From Phytoseiulus persimilis (taxonomy: Eukaryota; Arthropoda; Arachnida; Mesostigmata; Phytoseiidae), in the NCBI GenBank assembly GCA_037576195.1, contig CM075101.1:34844001-34908000 (forward strand): a stretch of 64,000 nucleotides of DNA. Direction: 5' to 3'. Every line of letters starts with the position of its first letter. The first letter of the stretch is position 1. The notes below the pieces were generated by a model, which was given only the letters and a program-made list of their open reading frames with translations, did no database searches and was not told the DNA's origin. The position numbers and the translations under genes were made by a program. Shown here in pieces: positions 12,429 through 26,000 of the stretch.

Positions 12429-13358
12429 CTAGTCGAGCAGCTCCGATTCCCCGCTACAGCAGCGCCTACAGCTCAATGCGATTCTTTGAATGACTCTCCG
12501 AACGTAACTCACAGCGACTCTATTCGTCGGAGAAATTCCAGTTCGCCGAGGATCGACCGTAGTGCCTCCTGCAATGTATGGCCCGAATCGACGACCTGGG
12601 CTCGCATGCGGCACGCCGTGCCCATTCCCGTTCAGTCCCAGCAAACCATCTTCAAACTCCTGGCGTACCTCCATTTTTTCGTTTCCCCGTAAGTGAGGTC
12701 CCCCGTGCATTTCTTCGAGAGCGCATGCGTGCTGGTGCGTTACCACGGTTGTTGCGAAGAGATCAATCGAGCAGGTGATGGTCTTGTATACGAAGCATGC
12801 ACACAAATGAACTGTGATGGAAAAGGTTGCTTCCTTCTCCCTCGCTTCGATCAAAGCCGAGTGGCATCTTGGAGAAAACGGACCTGCTTGATACACGTTG
12901 CAAGGAGTTCGAGATTGCCGCCCAGGAATCGGAGAGGGGAGATAACACTGTGACCGATGCATGCGATAGACGCCTCGAGAAAACGTGATTCCCAGAATCG
13001 TTCGCCTAGTACACAGCTTTGAGGGGCTTGCATGTTGGAAACTCAATCGATGCAACATACTGTGAGACATGACAGGGAATTTCTCATCTAGTCGAAACGG
13101 AACCTCGACCCCCTTGCGAGATCTTTTTAAATTGTTTATCACCTGGTTACAGCCGCATTGCTCTCTATAGCGCGATTCGGCCCTTCTTAGTCTCCCAGCT
13201 CTTTCGAGGAAGAAGCTTGCGTTTTTCCTGACACTGGCGTATCGCACCGTTTTCCCGTAATCTCTGTCGAGCCAGTTAAAAGCGAATTCGGTTCGGAGCT
13301 GAGATGCATGTTCTCGCACAGAAGCTTGGAAACAGAGGGGAGGAGCCGAGGGAGTCAA
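12429..13358 (-). CDS. long unidentified open frame, possibly part of the channel gene
   Basis: This is the longest uninterrupted frame in the window: 309 codons from an internal TTG, with the open region reaching back about ten codons further. With roughly even base composition here, a frame this long is unlikely by chance. No ATG lies at the start, so it would have to be an exon. The first part is rich in Arg, Ser, Cys and Tyr; the second contains Gly/His-rich sequence. A strong donor (GTGAGT) begins at 12512, after an Ala codon in phase 0. The true coding part may therefore end at 12513, in phase with the TM4 exon at 5789. No family domain was recognised. It could belong to the intracellular loop of that channel, be an independent gene, or be a fluke. 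Confidence 0.25.
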   Translation of the reverse strand: MTPSAPPLCFQASVREHASQLRTEFAFNWLDRDYGKTVRYASVRKNASFFLERAGRLRRAESRYREQCGCNQVINNLKRSRKGVEVPFRLDEKFPVMSHSMLHRLSFQHASPSKLCTRRTILGITFSRGVYRMHRSQCYLPSPIPGRQSRTPCNVYQAGPFSPRCHSALIEAREKEATFSITVHLCACFVYKTITCSIDLFATTVVTHQHACALEEMHGGPHLRGNEKMEVRQEFEDGLLGLNGNGHGVPHASPGRRFGPYIAGGTTVDPRRTGISPTNRVAVSYVRRVIQRIALSCRRCCSGESELLD

Positions 13359-14931
13359 TTCGAAAATACTGTTTTTCAGAGATTCTGAAACTTTTTCTCA
13401 ACATTCTTCTCTGCGGCATTCTTTCTCGAAACTATTCTCAGGTGGGTGTACATTGAGGACGGCAAGTCACGAGACTCAGTTCTCATTCCGTTCGTATCAA
13501 CGGTTCTCGAGTGTATGGAGATGCCGAGAGACGCAGTGAGATCAATTGTGCGGGAAAGTGCGCGCCCGAAGGAGCTTCTCTCGGGCTGTCTCTCATTTCT
13601 CTCTCTGGTCATTCAATCTATCATTTGTACCCTGGAAATTGGTCGAATTTCGGGATTTGATAGGATAAATTGGTCACGATCGGCGTGTCAGACGCTGGGC
13701 TGTGAAGTTCTACCAGAGAAATCATATAGGACGAAATGTAAGCAAATCGATGAGTAGGGAAAATTGAACCTCGAGGCCATCCGAATTACGAAGTTTAGCT
13801 GCCTGAGCGTGAGATCGATGATCAAACAACTAGGTTTCTGCTCGAACGATTGGGAGCTATTGATCTCGTGCTAGAGATCTCAGTGTTTCGGTTGGTTTCG
13901 CACTCTCTGCCCACATCGGAATTGCGCATCCGAAAACCTCAAGTAGCGCTCAGGCAAAGCGGAGAGCTTGCAGCTTGGGGGCCACCGAAGGACCCGAAGA
14001 AGCTTCAGGAGAATAAGTCCTAAAATCGCCCTCTCGAAGCTGAAAGGGAAATCATGACTTATTCGCAACTCACCTCACTGAGGACAACACAGCGAATACT
14101 CCACGCTATTACGCAAAACAAGCGGTAGTATGAGACTGCTACCATTCCAGAGTTTTTATTCTTTTAATTCTCGTCCATGAGTGTAATCGCTGCGGATAAT
14201 GTTCCTCGATTTTTTCTCGAATCGTTGTGTTAAGAGCAGGCTCTCAGGTTTTGACAAGAAAGATATGGAATCGATCGAACTAGGAAAGAGTTGATATTCA
14301 GGTGACCCTCCCTTTACAGCGGCCACCAGGCCGTGAGCTACGCGCGGTGAGGGTGATGTTGCTGGCGGATCGTGAAGGTGACCGTGGTCCACTCCACCGC
14401 AGGCTCTTCATATGGTCAGTTAGCCCATAGAATTGTCCTCCTAGCGAGCAGAACTGATGATTGGTTAGAACGTTCGGAGTTTGTGTAAGGTTTCTGGCTT
14501 GACAGATGGAATTGAACCTGTCCTGTCACTTCTAACGCTCCGCCTACGATTTGCTGGCTTTTCGCGGCACGTTTATGAAGATGGCTGTTTGGTTGATCGG
14601 TCCCGGCCTCGGATTCCGGGACGTTGGGTAGACGTTCGACCCGTTGTCACGGACTATGGAGCCAAAATTTCACGACCCGTAGGTATGAGACGTTGTTCAC
14701 TCCGGCATTTCGTTGCGACATTCACAGCGAGACGGTTCTGACTAGGAAAAACCTGAAGTTATCGGTTCGTAGGCCTACGGGACATGGATTGAGTTTTCTG
14801 CTTGAAATCAGTTCCATGATCCTGCACGGACTCCTTTTCTTTGAGTCAGCTTCTGGAAACGTCGTCGATTTTGGTCAAGTTCACGGAGGACTATGAGAAA
14901 TGGTCGGGGTTAAAGGAAAATCGCGGGAGCA
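13359..14931. other. no supported gene
   Basis: A plus-strand frame at 13441-13757 follows an acceptor-like CTATTCTCAG and reads well as protein, but no family was recognised. Frames at 14481-14741 and 14624-14896 lie just upstream of the hAT remnant and could be decayed parts of the same element. I could not see a BED finger, a DDE core or terminal repeats in them. Confidence 0.25.
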
Positions 14932-15315
14932 GTGGAATTCGCTATTTTTCGTCTCTGCCGCGATTTTCGGCCTCCTTGGCGATTCCAGCAGTTCCTGGCA
15001 TTGATCGCGATGACTGAGTACGTTCGAATAACTGCAGTAGCTCGCACGTTCGTCTTCGAGAATATTCCCTGGTTCGACGAAGATGACTTGGCTAAGGTGG
15101 AAATCGGAATGTTATTGAACTCGACCAAGGACTTCCATGGCTTGAGTCACCCCGTGGACTCCTGGCTTGCCTCAGACCAACGATTCCCGAAACTCTCTCA
15201 AATGGTGTTAATCTGCTGCAGCGTTTCAGTCGGCAGTGTTGCCGCAGAGCGGTCTTCCAGCATGTATTCGAAAGTGTTGAGAATTCACTGCCGTAGTATC
15301 GCTGAGCCGAATTAA
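14932..15315 (+). pseudogene. hAT-family transposase remnant, C-terminal dimerisation domain
   Basis: This is a 127-codon frame whose last 55 residues match the hAT C-terminal dimerisation domain (Pfam Dimer_Tnp_hAT). A Trp (DSWLASDQ) is followed by FPKLSQMVL, then the SVGSVAAERSSSMYSKVL segment, a distal Arg-Ser and finally EPN. In intact members the pattern is a Trp, then Phe/Tyr-Pro-x-Leu, then Ala-x-Glu-Arg-x-Phe-Ser, then Arg; here the conserved Phe before Ser has become Ser. The frame stops abruptly after EPN, where relatives usually continue for a short hydrophobic tail. No intact zinc finger or catalytic core is visible upstream. It is most simply an old, broken DNA transposon copy. 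A domesticated gene sharing this domain is the alternative. Confidence 0.55.
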
Positions 15316-18300
15316 GTCGTCTATAACATGGTTCATCCGAACGCCGGTACGCTCTAGAGCTTGGATTCAAATCAAGTCCGGCGCAATGCTAAATAATCAT
15401 AGTGGGAGTCATATTCGTTCGTCACCATCGTCTGAGGTGGACCAACTTTCAGGCCGTGATAGGACCTCTCTAGTGTTGCAAGGTGCTCATGCTGTGTTCA
15501 AATGAAGAGGATCGTGTGTTTCTGCATCGTTACATCATGTATTCATTTCTGAACTCATCACACTTCGCGATTGTCGAGCGATTCACTAGGTTTCCTTATC
15601 GATTCGCCCGCTGTATTCGTTTTTTTTCGACGGCGCGACTTCGCAGCAATGGGTGTCTTTTAACATTTGGATGAAACATGGAGGACGGACGGTAAAATCA
15701 GCGATGTCGCTGGATTGAAACCCTTGGCTGAAGGCAAACGACTTACTATGAACGGGGTTGTAATGATATATCAGAAACTTTACCTCATTTCATATCATAC
15801 CCAATTAGCTCAGACAGCGTTTGCGGCGTGTCCGATGGAGGCGAAACAATCCTCGCGGTCGTCTACATCAGGCCCGGTACAGGAATCAATATCACCCAAT
15901 ATATATTTATACATACAGTACGCCAAGAACTCAAGAAGAGGGTACATGAGAATTTGGATTCCATGTGGAGATGGAATATGGAGGGAAGTAAGGTACGGAA
16001 AATATTGAGAGAACAGCGCGAGCTCGTTTGCAGTTGCGTGATCGACACGACATGAGGGATTGGTTCCGGGTGCACCAAACATGAGTTTTCATCCATCAAC
16101 TCGCATGGGTTTCTAGTGTTGGGCCCATCGAAGTTTCAAAGTCATTTATTCCACATGGAGGAGAGTTTTTCCCATCAGCAAGCTTATAGTTTTGTAGAAT
16201 CTTCTCTCAGCTTCCAAATGGAATGAAGCAGCAGTCCTCATCTGCTCTCGCTCTGGCGCAGCAAGTCTTTTGATATTTCATGATTTCAGAGATTTTTCCC
16301 GTCGAGAAGGTTTTTTGTGGCGTGGAGAAAAGAGGGGGTGGTCGGAGTGGACTGAAAATACGAGAATATTCCTCATGGGAGGGCCGATAACCCCATATAA
16401 TTGGTTTCCGAAGTTCTTCGGGGCCCAAACCCGAGCCTCATTCAGCTGTGTCCTTTGGCTCCTCCTCATCTCCGAACCCGCTCAACCTATGGACAAAAGC
16501 CGTCGAGCTTAAATGTCGCACTAAGCAACTGTCCATTGCTGCACACTCTGGAGAATGGGTTCTGTGTCTGAAGCTTACCCTCGCCGGCCTCTTTGTCAGG
16601 CAGAAACACCGATTTGGATGGGAAAGACATCGCGGATGTGCGGCGTCGCTGAGACGAGATGGCGCTATCCACGTGCAATTGAGCGGAAACGTTTTGGGAA
16701 TTCATCGGTTCGTTTCGAGTTTTGTGTTGTCCACTGTCAGTTGAAACCACTCAACTCCATTGAGAAGTCGCACTGCGAAACTCCAAAGCTATCTCAAGGA
16801 GTAGGCGTCAGCGAAGTGGGACGCTCTCCTCATTAGCTCCAACGCTGAATCTAGTGCTTGGAACTGAACCGAGAATTCTCCGAGGCCCGAGTCGTGAACT
16901 CAGCGTTTATTGGGAACACACGAACGGTCAGAGTTCGCCTCTGATACAATATGCTACAATGTGCTATGTTGCACAAGAGAAACTTAGGCAGAGAGGATAT
17001 CTGATCTTCTGCAATTGCCGGTGCTGTTGACTTCATCGTCGTTCTTTGACCGCAACCGACGCTCACCCGGTTTCTTCGATGGTAAACTCGTCAGACGGAA
17101 GACATTGCCGAGTTTTTGGCTCGAGCTCGTCTCGGACGCTTCACAGCCTCCATCACACAACCGACTGCCACACGCTCATACGTACGAAACAATGGAGTCA
17201 TTTGCGAAAAGTTTCCTTGCTCCGAGAGCTGACGAAAAATATGAAGGCAACGAACCACCGAGTGAAAATATGGCGCGCAGGCTTCCGTTAGGCGGCCAGC
17301 CAGTCAGGCGGGCTGTCGGGGAGCTTGCAAGCAGACCGGCCACCATTAAAAAGCGAATTGTGGAAAAGCAAAGCAGGAGTTAAAATGAATGGAGGAACGA
17401 AAGAGTTCTTGTGAACAGAAAGAAAAACTCTTGAAGACATCCTTCATCGTTAAAGCGACGAATACCTTTCACCGCCCGAAAATCCTCTCAGCCAGAGTTT
17501 CCTCTCATGGTTTTTGAAGAGGCTCCGCATCATTTACTTCCGACGCCAAAGAATCCTCGAACGGCATCTCTGGTGTTTTGTTCTTTACGTCTCTGCACGT
17601 AAGCTAGCGCGAGGGTACTCGTGTTGCCCTCCGACATTTTAAGGTAGAGGCTATCGTTGAAAGGTACTCATAGTGGAAGTGAATTTCAGTTTGCTTCTTG
17701 ACTCTGCGTTCAAAGGTTGGGCTCACTGAGCTCGGAAGATTGTGAACGTATTCCGATAGTTTGCGACCGGAGTCTTCCAGAGGAACGGCTTTCCCGCTCA
17801 TCGGGAGGCGCGATTCGCATATGCTCGCTCATCATGGAGCTCCGCAGTTAACATGGTGATGGTGACTCGGGTCGCGCCTGCTGCCGGTCATGCCGGAGAT
17901 TCGAGAGCAGCATCCATGAAACATGTGCTCTGGAGGCCTCGCATCCGTGCGCACGTAATCGGAACGCGCAAAGGAATGAATATAGCTCGGAGGTTCCACA
18001 GCTAAGTTTGCAGTACATATATCACTTATTCATGATCTCAATGAAAATGTTCTTTCCAATCCGAGAGCAAGCAATCATTCAGGTTGCCAATATTCGAGCA
18101 GAGCTCCATGCTCCAAGCAGAACTGTGTGAAGGGGAACGCGATACACGGGAGACGAAGGGAGAGTTGAAGAAGAACACCGCTTGAATCTTGTGGAATGAG
18201 CATCAGGAAACGGGAATACCATTCCCCAGTTGACAATCATATTTCAGATCGAATGGCTCGAGATCACATTTCTTCAAACTCTCCCCCCCAGAGGAGAACA

Positions 18301-21300
18301 CCCAAACTTCAAACTTATAATCACAAATTCGATCGGAGCCGTAGTACACACGAATGGCCAAGCCTGGGAGACAGGATGTTGAGAATGTTTAGGTTGTTTT
18401 GTGACAATGATCATGGGGCCCAGGGACCCCGTAATAAGTCGATTTCCTGGACAGAGCCACCGACAGCTGTCCCTAGTCGCCCAGCTTGTTTTCCGATCGG
18501 TCTGAGGGAGGAAACGTCTCAGGTTCCTCATGAGGATGGGGGCTCTTGCCAGCTCTGATCAGCTGAGCTCGTGCTAGAGCTCTTCTGCCCTTCAACAGTC
18601 TTCCATCCATGCCCTCAGGGAAATTCGCGGCCCAGAACTTGCTCAATATCTGCTACGGAAAGTCAGCCTGCGCGCTCCTCCGTTTTGAATGTCGGTTCGA
18701 CGCCTCTGCGCTCGACTGCGAATCTGTCTGAGCCACCTGTGATCCCACCGACAAGAACGAAAATACCGGAAGATTGGAAGGAGAGCAAACAAAAGAAATC
18801 CTCCTCGTTCCAGCACAGCCTCGTCTCGCAGCGGAGCAAATCGCCGCCTTGACTCCAGGAAGCGCAGCGGAAGATAACGACAAGAGCGTTTGGTCTCGGA
18901 TCCTCGACAAGAACTCGAGGATCTGGCTCGAACACTACCAGTGGCGCGAACGACGCGATCGCCAAACCGCGCACTTTCTTCTACAAGTCACTCCGTCGTT
19001 TCGTCGACGATACGCAGTTTTTTGCAAGGATGGCACATTTCTTTCTCCCAAGTTTTCGGCCGGCTCGTTGCTTCCCGATGCTCACTGGAACGCGGTGCCC
19101 CATCCGGCCGCATCCCGAGCGCATTTGGCCGAATCACGCTTCAACAACTGCCGCTGAATATTCATAAGACGGCGAAAGGCAGACAGACGGACAGCGAGGC
19201 CTGGTCGACGCCGACAGATAGGAGTCAAAGCTGCGACATAAGGTGCGAACCCTCACGATTCGATCGGATATTTGAGAGAAACAAAAGGCGGATTCGCTCG
19301 AGGGAGTGGACCTGCGAACCGACTTCGGGCCCTTCGATATCTCTACTCGATTGAAAGCGGCTCAACCTCGAGGAATCCGCTTAGAGGATAGCTCCGAATA
19401 GACCGTCCACGCTTCGACTCGAGTCGGCTCATTCGGAAATACGAAGCTCTTGGCATCGCGATATTCAGGAGAGCAGTGGCGAGACCCGAACGAAGGCGGA
19501 AGAAAAATCCATGCCAGAACAAGGATGAGGGAAACTTGACAGTGCCTAATTGGAAAAATCCTTCAACCAGTGGTTCGAGCTGAGGGTCAGGAATCAGAAC
19601 CTCTGGAGAGTTTGGCCCGCAAGAAGACGGGAGAAGACTGTCACTGCCGAAATTAAATTTTCTCCAAGCCCGAGTTGCAGTCCTTGCCACGAGTCCGAAT
19701 TTGCATCGGAGGAACTTCTGAACGTGGAGAAGGACCGACCAAGGGACGCGCTTTCTGCGACACGTACCAGTCGTGTCCCGCATCCAACTCGAGGAGAGCC
19801 AATAGGACCCGCCGCTTCGACATGCTCGGCTGTCGACTGCGCGTCATCACTTTTGCCTCGGCATCACCGAGACTGCCTGCAGTCACCGGTATGACTCCCG
19901 GTTCGTCTACCAGGCTTCGTGCCAAACAGGGTTCGGAGCCGAACGTCTTCGGTCGGATTGAAACGCGTCTTTTTGTTCTTTACATCCCAAGAGGGTTCCC
20001 TCGAAAACTTTGTCGCTCACTCGGATTCCCTGCTGGGTATTTATTCTAAATTAAATAACCTGGCGCTCAGAGTCTTCCTTGTTTTATCCGTCGGCGCCGT
20101 TCGCTGTCCCGCCCGGAGGATTGTAGACCCGGGCTCGGCAGCCGGTAGATCAACGGCCGAAACTTCGTCGGTTGCCGGAAAGTCTACTTCGAGCGACACG
20201 ACCAACTTACATGGTTGTGCCGCATCGGTTCCACGGAAGTGGCTCCAAGAGCTCGCGGGCTTGGGTCAGGTCTCCGACCTCGCGGGGCCGGCTGGAACTC
20301 TGGTTTTCGTCGCCGGACGTGGGCGGGAAAACGCGGCATCGGGGAGCAATTCGTCTCGGAGGCCCATCCGGGCCGATAATTTTTACGCGCGCTCGCATAC
20401 GCGCGCAAATTCGTCTGGCCGAGAAGACGTGCAGCTGCTCAGTGATCGCGGGCGGGTGAGGTAGCCGCGCCGCTGTTGGGGAGACCACAACCGGTCGAGT
20501 GGGCGGGGGTTCTCTATGAGCGCTCTCGTGGTTCCATCCAGGCTCACACGGGGCTGGCGGCTTGGAAGCGGAGAAGAAAAACTGTCCAATAGCGGAGCAG
20601 ACTTCTATGCACTGCTTCTGTGCGAAGCGCGGTAGGTTCCCGTTTCCTTGACGCCCGATCAAACGACCCGACCGACCGCTGAGAAATGAGGACGATCCCG
20701 GAGCTGCTGTTATCAGTGCAAGAGGGAAGTCGAGGCGGATTCAACGGAGGAAGGGATACAGTGGGAAAAGCAACCCTTGGGGACTGCAGCTCCAATGGGC
20801 CGTCTGATGCAAGAGGAACGTGGCGGCCCTGCGTATACGGCGAGCCACTTTCTTCATCGAGAACGCTTTTTGCGCCGACGACCGATCCGAAGGTCGCGGC
20901 GAGTGCTCCGATGGTTGGCTGCTCGTTCGCTTCGTTGGTTGGCGGCAGTCAGCTCCTTGCGGGGACAAAACGAGCGCCGACCGCTTCGCCTACCGGTCTG
21001 CAGCTCGTTGACGGGTGTCGGAGTGAGAAACTCCATTCCGTTGCAGCCACCATTACGCTGCCTCGCCCAGCTGTGGGACTCGACCGGGGCAGGGGCATCA
21101 TTGTCTATGGAATACACAAAAAAGTCCGCTCGGACCGCCATGCAAACAGCGACGTCATTGTGCTGCCTCAATATTCCAATGTCGGAGAGGCGGCAGAATC
21201 GAGCTGAGACACAATCGGCCAACCGGGCACCTGCACCCCATCAACCTACAGCGTCCCCATGCGACCAGCAACCGGAAGCCATGGTGGAGGCGCGCACATT

Positions 21301-23003
21301 CATTAATATTCTTTTCGTTTCCTCACTCCGTGTGCACGTAAGCATGCGGAGATGGAGAGACTATGTCGCGGGAGCTCACACCCATCGGCGCCCGAAGTTT
21401 CTGACAAGTTAGTTGTCAACGGAAAGTCGCAATCGCTATTCGATCGAATTTAGGCTTCTCTGCTCTTCCCTGTCACCGATCTCGAACTCAGCGAGTAGAC
21501 TTCCTGAGTTCTGATGCGGAGTTCGACAATTTTTTTGTGGCATGAAGGGTCCGATCGGCACGTTGAACAGTGCCGCGAAAATTCCCTCTGATCTGTGATC
21601 GTATGACTCACAGGTAGATCACCAGCTATGCAGAGGTCTCGCACAGCGGCCAATCATCAAGAGCCACACACACCTCCCCATCCCCCTCCCCACTTGACTC
21701 ACATGATAGGAGAGATTGAGATGTTCCCTCGGCAGAATTCTAGCACCCGCGAGAAACCTCCCGGAGAGCAGTTCAGCATTGAGGCCGTACTTGCCTCGAC
21801 AAGAGCTGGTGGTGATGGAATGCGTACGTCGCTTACGAGTGACGATTTGCGTTGATTTTCGGGAATTATCCACGTTCGTGGATCGATTGGGGCAATTGAC
21901 TCCGTTGGCCTCATATACGCGGCAAGATACCAAAGGAGCTCACGCGGCTCGGAGCCTCGCACGGGGAGAGTAACTCGTTTCCCACAGGCTCCGAGTTCGA
22001 GGGACATTTCTACCTCATGGGTAGTTATCGACGGGCCAGTACTGTGTTTATCTCGGTGAAGTATGAGCCGTTCCGTTTGATTCTTCGAATAGGCGAACAG
22101 TGTGAGCTCCTCACGAGATGGGGGTCAACGAACACTACTCATGGGGTCAAGAGTGGGAATTCCTAATCCGATGAGACCCCCCCGCCCTGCCCCCCGAAAG
22201 ACTTCGTGGCGTATCCATACGGAGAATTAACCATACCGGAGTTCCGTTTGTCGGCCGTTTGTGTTGAGAGCCGGAGGTGGAGTGACATGTTGAATGATTG
22301 GAGTTCAGTTTCATGCAGTAACGAATCCATGGATTTGTCGTCCTACAGCACGTTTTGCGGCCTGTACCAGAAACGAGTGCCTGTCGCCTCAACATGTGTA
22401 CCTGTATCAACGGGGATGTCTCCCGGTTATCGCACGATGAACCAGGACCACCTGTATATGATCTGAGACAGTCGTTGAAGCCGCGGTTTGCATCGAGCGT
22501 GTGAGTCGATGTCTCCACTTCAAAAGTTGGTTAGAAGAAAATTAGGATTACGCGAACGTTGATTGAACTTGTTTTCGGAGCAGGGCACTCACACGACTGG
22601 GGTAGCTCAGTTTCAGAAATTTTCAGTTGAGCGTTGTTCTCAAAATTGAGTATCGGTGTGGGTCAAGAGAACGTTCCGGTTACTACGTCTCTAGATTGAA
22701 CGTAATCGATTCACTGAGCAGCATCGCCAAGTTTCTCAGTCGCCTTCATTCGCTCCGGGCAACTTCGAGATTGCTGACGGAGAGAGCGAGAGAACCAGAT
22801 TCATCTGAATGCTGGCCCCGCATGCCTCGGAGCAACTTAACACTGAAGGAAGAATGGTCGAACTACAACTATGTTTGAAGTATTGCGAAAGCTCAGGCAC
22901 CGCATGCAAATCCGCCGTCCACAGAGATTTTGAGGCCGATCGCTCAAGCCTCGTCAGGCCTATTGGAAACTGGACCTAGCGTCGAAGAAGTCCGGACGAC
23001 GGA
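15316..23003. other. no supported gene; possible retroelement scrap at 15.8-16.0 kb
   Basis: Short frames on both strands overlap throughout. The plus frame at 15828-16055 begins with a segment (ETILAVVYIRPGTGI) that resembles the Tyr-Arg-Pro-Pro-Gly strand of LINE endonucleases, but no further motif follows in frame. A plus frame of 120 codons with ATG at 18196-18558 and a smaller ATG frame ending at 17383 (Glu/Arg-rich, starting near 17191) could be coding but match nothing known to me. The 20.0-21.4 kb part is GC-rich with open frames in several phases and looks like promoter or UTR-type sequence. Confidence 0.25.
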
Positions 23004-26000
23004 ATGGCCGAATTGACCGAGCGGTCTATATCCCATTTGATGCAGATGCCTTGCGGTGCAACGGACTCACCCACGCCTTTTAGTGCGGTTTCTAGGAAAG
23101 TAAGCGCTGGTTCGGCACCCAAACGCCGACGTTCCGAGCCACCGCTTGAGCCTTCATTCCGAGAACGAATTCTATTCCTACGGACGCAGCCGATTACACG
23201 TGCTTGAGGCGCGGCAAAGACTTCTGGGAAGCTTCGTGTGTTCCGTTTTGTGAATAACAAACAGGTCCGTGATTGTTCTCCCAGCTTGACATCGATCGAA
23301 GCAGAATAGAAATGCGGAAAAATGTTCTCCTGGAAGGAAACTAGCGACAGAGCATGAGCGGAGAAATCAGCTTCACAGGGTGCTCATCGCAAGTCGGGAA
23401 ATTCCAACCCTCCCTTCTTCCGCTCATTACTCGGTGGAGGATGATCAGACACTGGATTTATGTTTTCTTTTTTGCGATCGATAGCCGTCGGTCGTTCTTC
23501 ATCGCGGTCGGTCGAGAATTGCATTCCCCACAGCGGCTCAAAATTTACCCTTTTCTCCTAACTTCCCCCTCATGACTGACCGGGAAACATCTAAAGTGAA
23601 CCGGTCGAGTTCGTACTGGCTCCATCGGATGCGGGAAAGGATTCCATCAACCCTCCATTCGCTTTGCGGATATCGATCAAGACTTCCTAAAAGGCGACCG
23701 ATCTTATCAGTCTCACAAACATCGCTGATCCCACGACAAAATGTCATCCTTGATTGAATTGCCCGTATCTCCTGAAGGTGGCCGAATTCAAAAAGTTTCT
23801 GGATGACAAAAAGTTATTCGATGGCCGCCTATGGAATTCCTAGGTAGATCCGACCCGGGACCGTCACCTCCCAGGACGCAGAGCTGGGGAAGCTCCTTCC
23901 AGGTATGAATCGCAAAGAAGAAATTTCAGCAAAAGGAGGAAGGCTGAGAAGATTCCTGACTCACGCCGGCCACCCTGTAGGAAAGTCGAATTTTCCCGAC
24001 TGGGTTTGTTCGAGGTGACCAGCCCGCCTTCACGAAGGTTCTCCTTCGAGGAATCTATCCGTTCTAGGGAGTCAGAGACTGGAGCGACCTATTTTCGGAT
24101 GTCCACAGCGCAAGGGATCTGAGGAACTCCCCGTGGAGATGGAATGTTCTGCGTCGTGGGTCTACACGTCCGACATTGCATCACTCCCGGAGCCGTGAGC
24201 TGTGTTTATGCTTCGGTGGGTCGTTCATCACGAGCATATAAGTGCATCGCTGCGCTCTTCAAGGAGCGAATCAATATTTGGTCAGCCGCTTCACTTTGTA
24301 TCAGAGAAAATATTTTTAGAGAAAATGGGCAACTGCAGCGAGGCAACTAACAACTGTCGATAACAAGGAGGGATAGCGTGTTGGTCTAAGTCGCGCTTTC
24401 GCGACTGTGCAATGTCGGCGTACAACGTGTGCACCAGACTCTGTAACGAGGAGACCATTGACGAGATCTCTCGATATTGGTCAGGCCCGCTCATTGCTCG
24501 TTAAAAGGGATGAGGCCTAACTCGGGCTGGATGACCAAACGCTGCCCGATCTGCTGTTGGAAAGCCAAAAAAAAGGTTCCGAAGCAATGAAGAAATACCG
24601 TACGTCTGAGGAAAGACGTCGCTCATGGTGAGCGAAGTTCGGGACTTGGAAAGGCTTCCTCGTTCACATTACGAAATCTCGCGAACGGAATCAGTTTCCC
24701 AGAATTCGGTGACAATCCTCTCTCCCTCAAAAGCGCACCGCCTTTGTTCTCCGACGCCTTTCGTCAAACAATAAACTCGCCTGCGGAAGTCAAAAGGTAC
24801 GGGCTTTGTCATCGTGCCAAATTATTCCGAACGCGTCAACTTGGAGGGCATCGTCGACGTGGCTGCTCGAGCCGCAATTCCGCCTGAACGAAAGAATAAC
24901 GATCGTCGTTACATTTCGACGGAACTTTCTTGCCATCCGAGCAACTGTTGCGTCCTTAGGAGCTGAAGTTACGCCTCGGATTGGGGGCTTTGAGCGGCGT
25001 GGCGAGAAAAATATGAGAGCACCCCAAGAAACCTCGCACGAATGGTGTGGTGATGAAGCAATGCGCGACGGTGCACAACGCACCATGAACAATCAGTAGA
25101 GCACGTCATGCAGATACTTTGCCACCAGCAGACAGGAAGAGGGCGATCAGTTACGGGATGGAATTAGAATGACTACGAATCGATGCCCGAAGTGGTTTTG
25201 TTATTTCTGACTGAGAAGTTTTTTTCTGCGATGAGAATGGTTTCCGGATCCGGATTGAGGGCTTCCCGGTCCTGTCCAGCCGCCCTTTGTGCCGTCCAAC
25301 CGGAAACAACTGCCCGATACATTTTTTGTGTTCGCTTGTGCTACTTGCACTGAACGCTTTATATTAACTGTGTGCCTTCAACGGTCTGTGTTTTCGGCCC
25401 CAGTGCGTGCGAGGCTTCTTTCTGTGTATCTAAGTTACGTGATTCATGCGCACTCTAGGTCGTTCCGTGTGCATTTATTCCTTTTGTTATGGCGTTTCCT
25501 GGGTGTGTATATCTTTGGCGCATCTGAGATGCCATCGAATGGGAACATGAAAGTAGAAACAACCGAGGCCTTTCCGAACGATAGGATTGCAGAGAGCTCT
25601 ACTGAGAAACTGAGATTCTTAAGCGACCAAAGTTTTCACAAGTCCTAGAGTCAGGGCTAGGGTCGCAAAAATCCAAGAGTCCGACTCTGCGACCCCTAGT
25701 CAGAGCAATCATTCCTGCTAGGAGGATGAAAGCAAGTACAGCGGGATGAGAGCACTGAGCTTCGGAGTTTGATTCAAACTTCAAACAAACGTAGCTTTGA
25801 GCAAGTTTAGTTCTCATCAGAGAAGAGTTCAGATGCTCTCCTCTATGCGAATACTTGCACCAGGAGCGCTCTCTCGAAGGTGTCGGCGTACCGATTGAGT
25901 GATGAGCATTGACCCTCTGGCTTGCGGAGCTTTTTCAGGCACAGCAGAGTTCGCGAGATCTAGGTGACCTTCGCGAAGACGCTCCGCGGACGACATCTCG

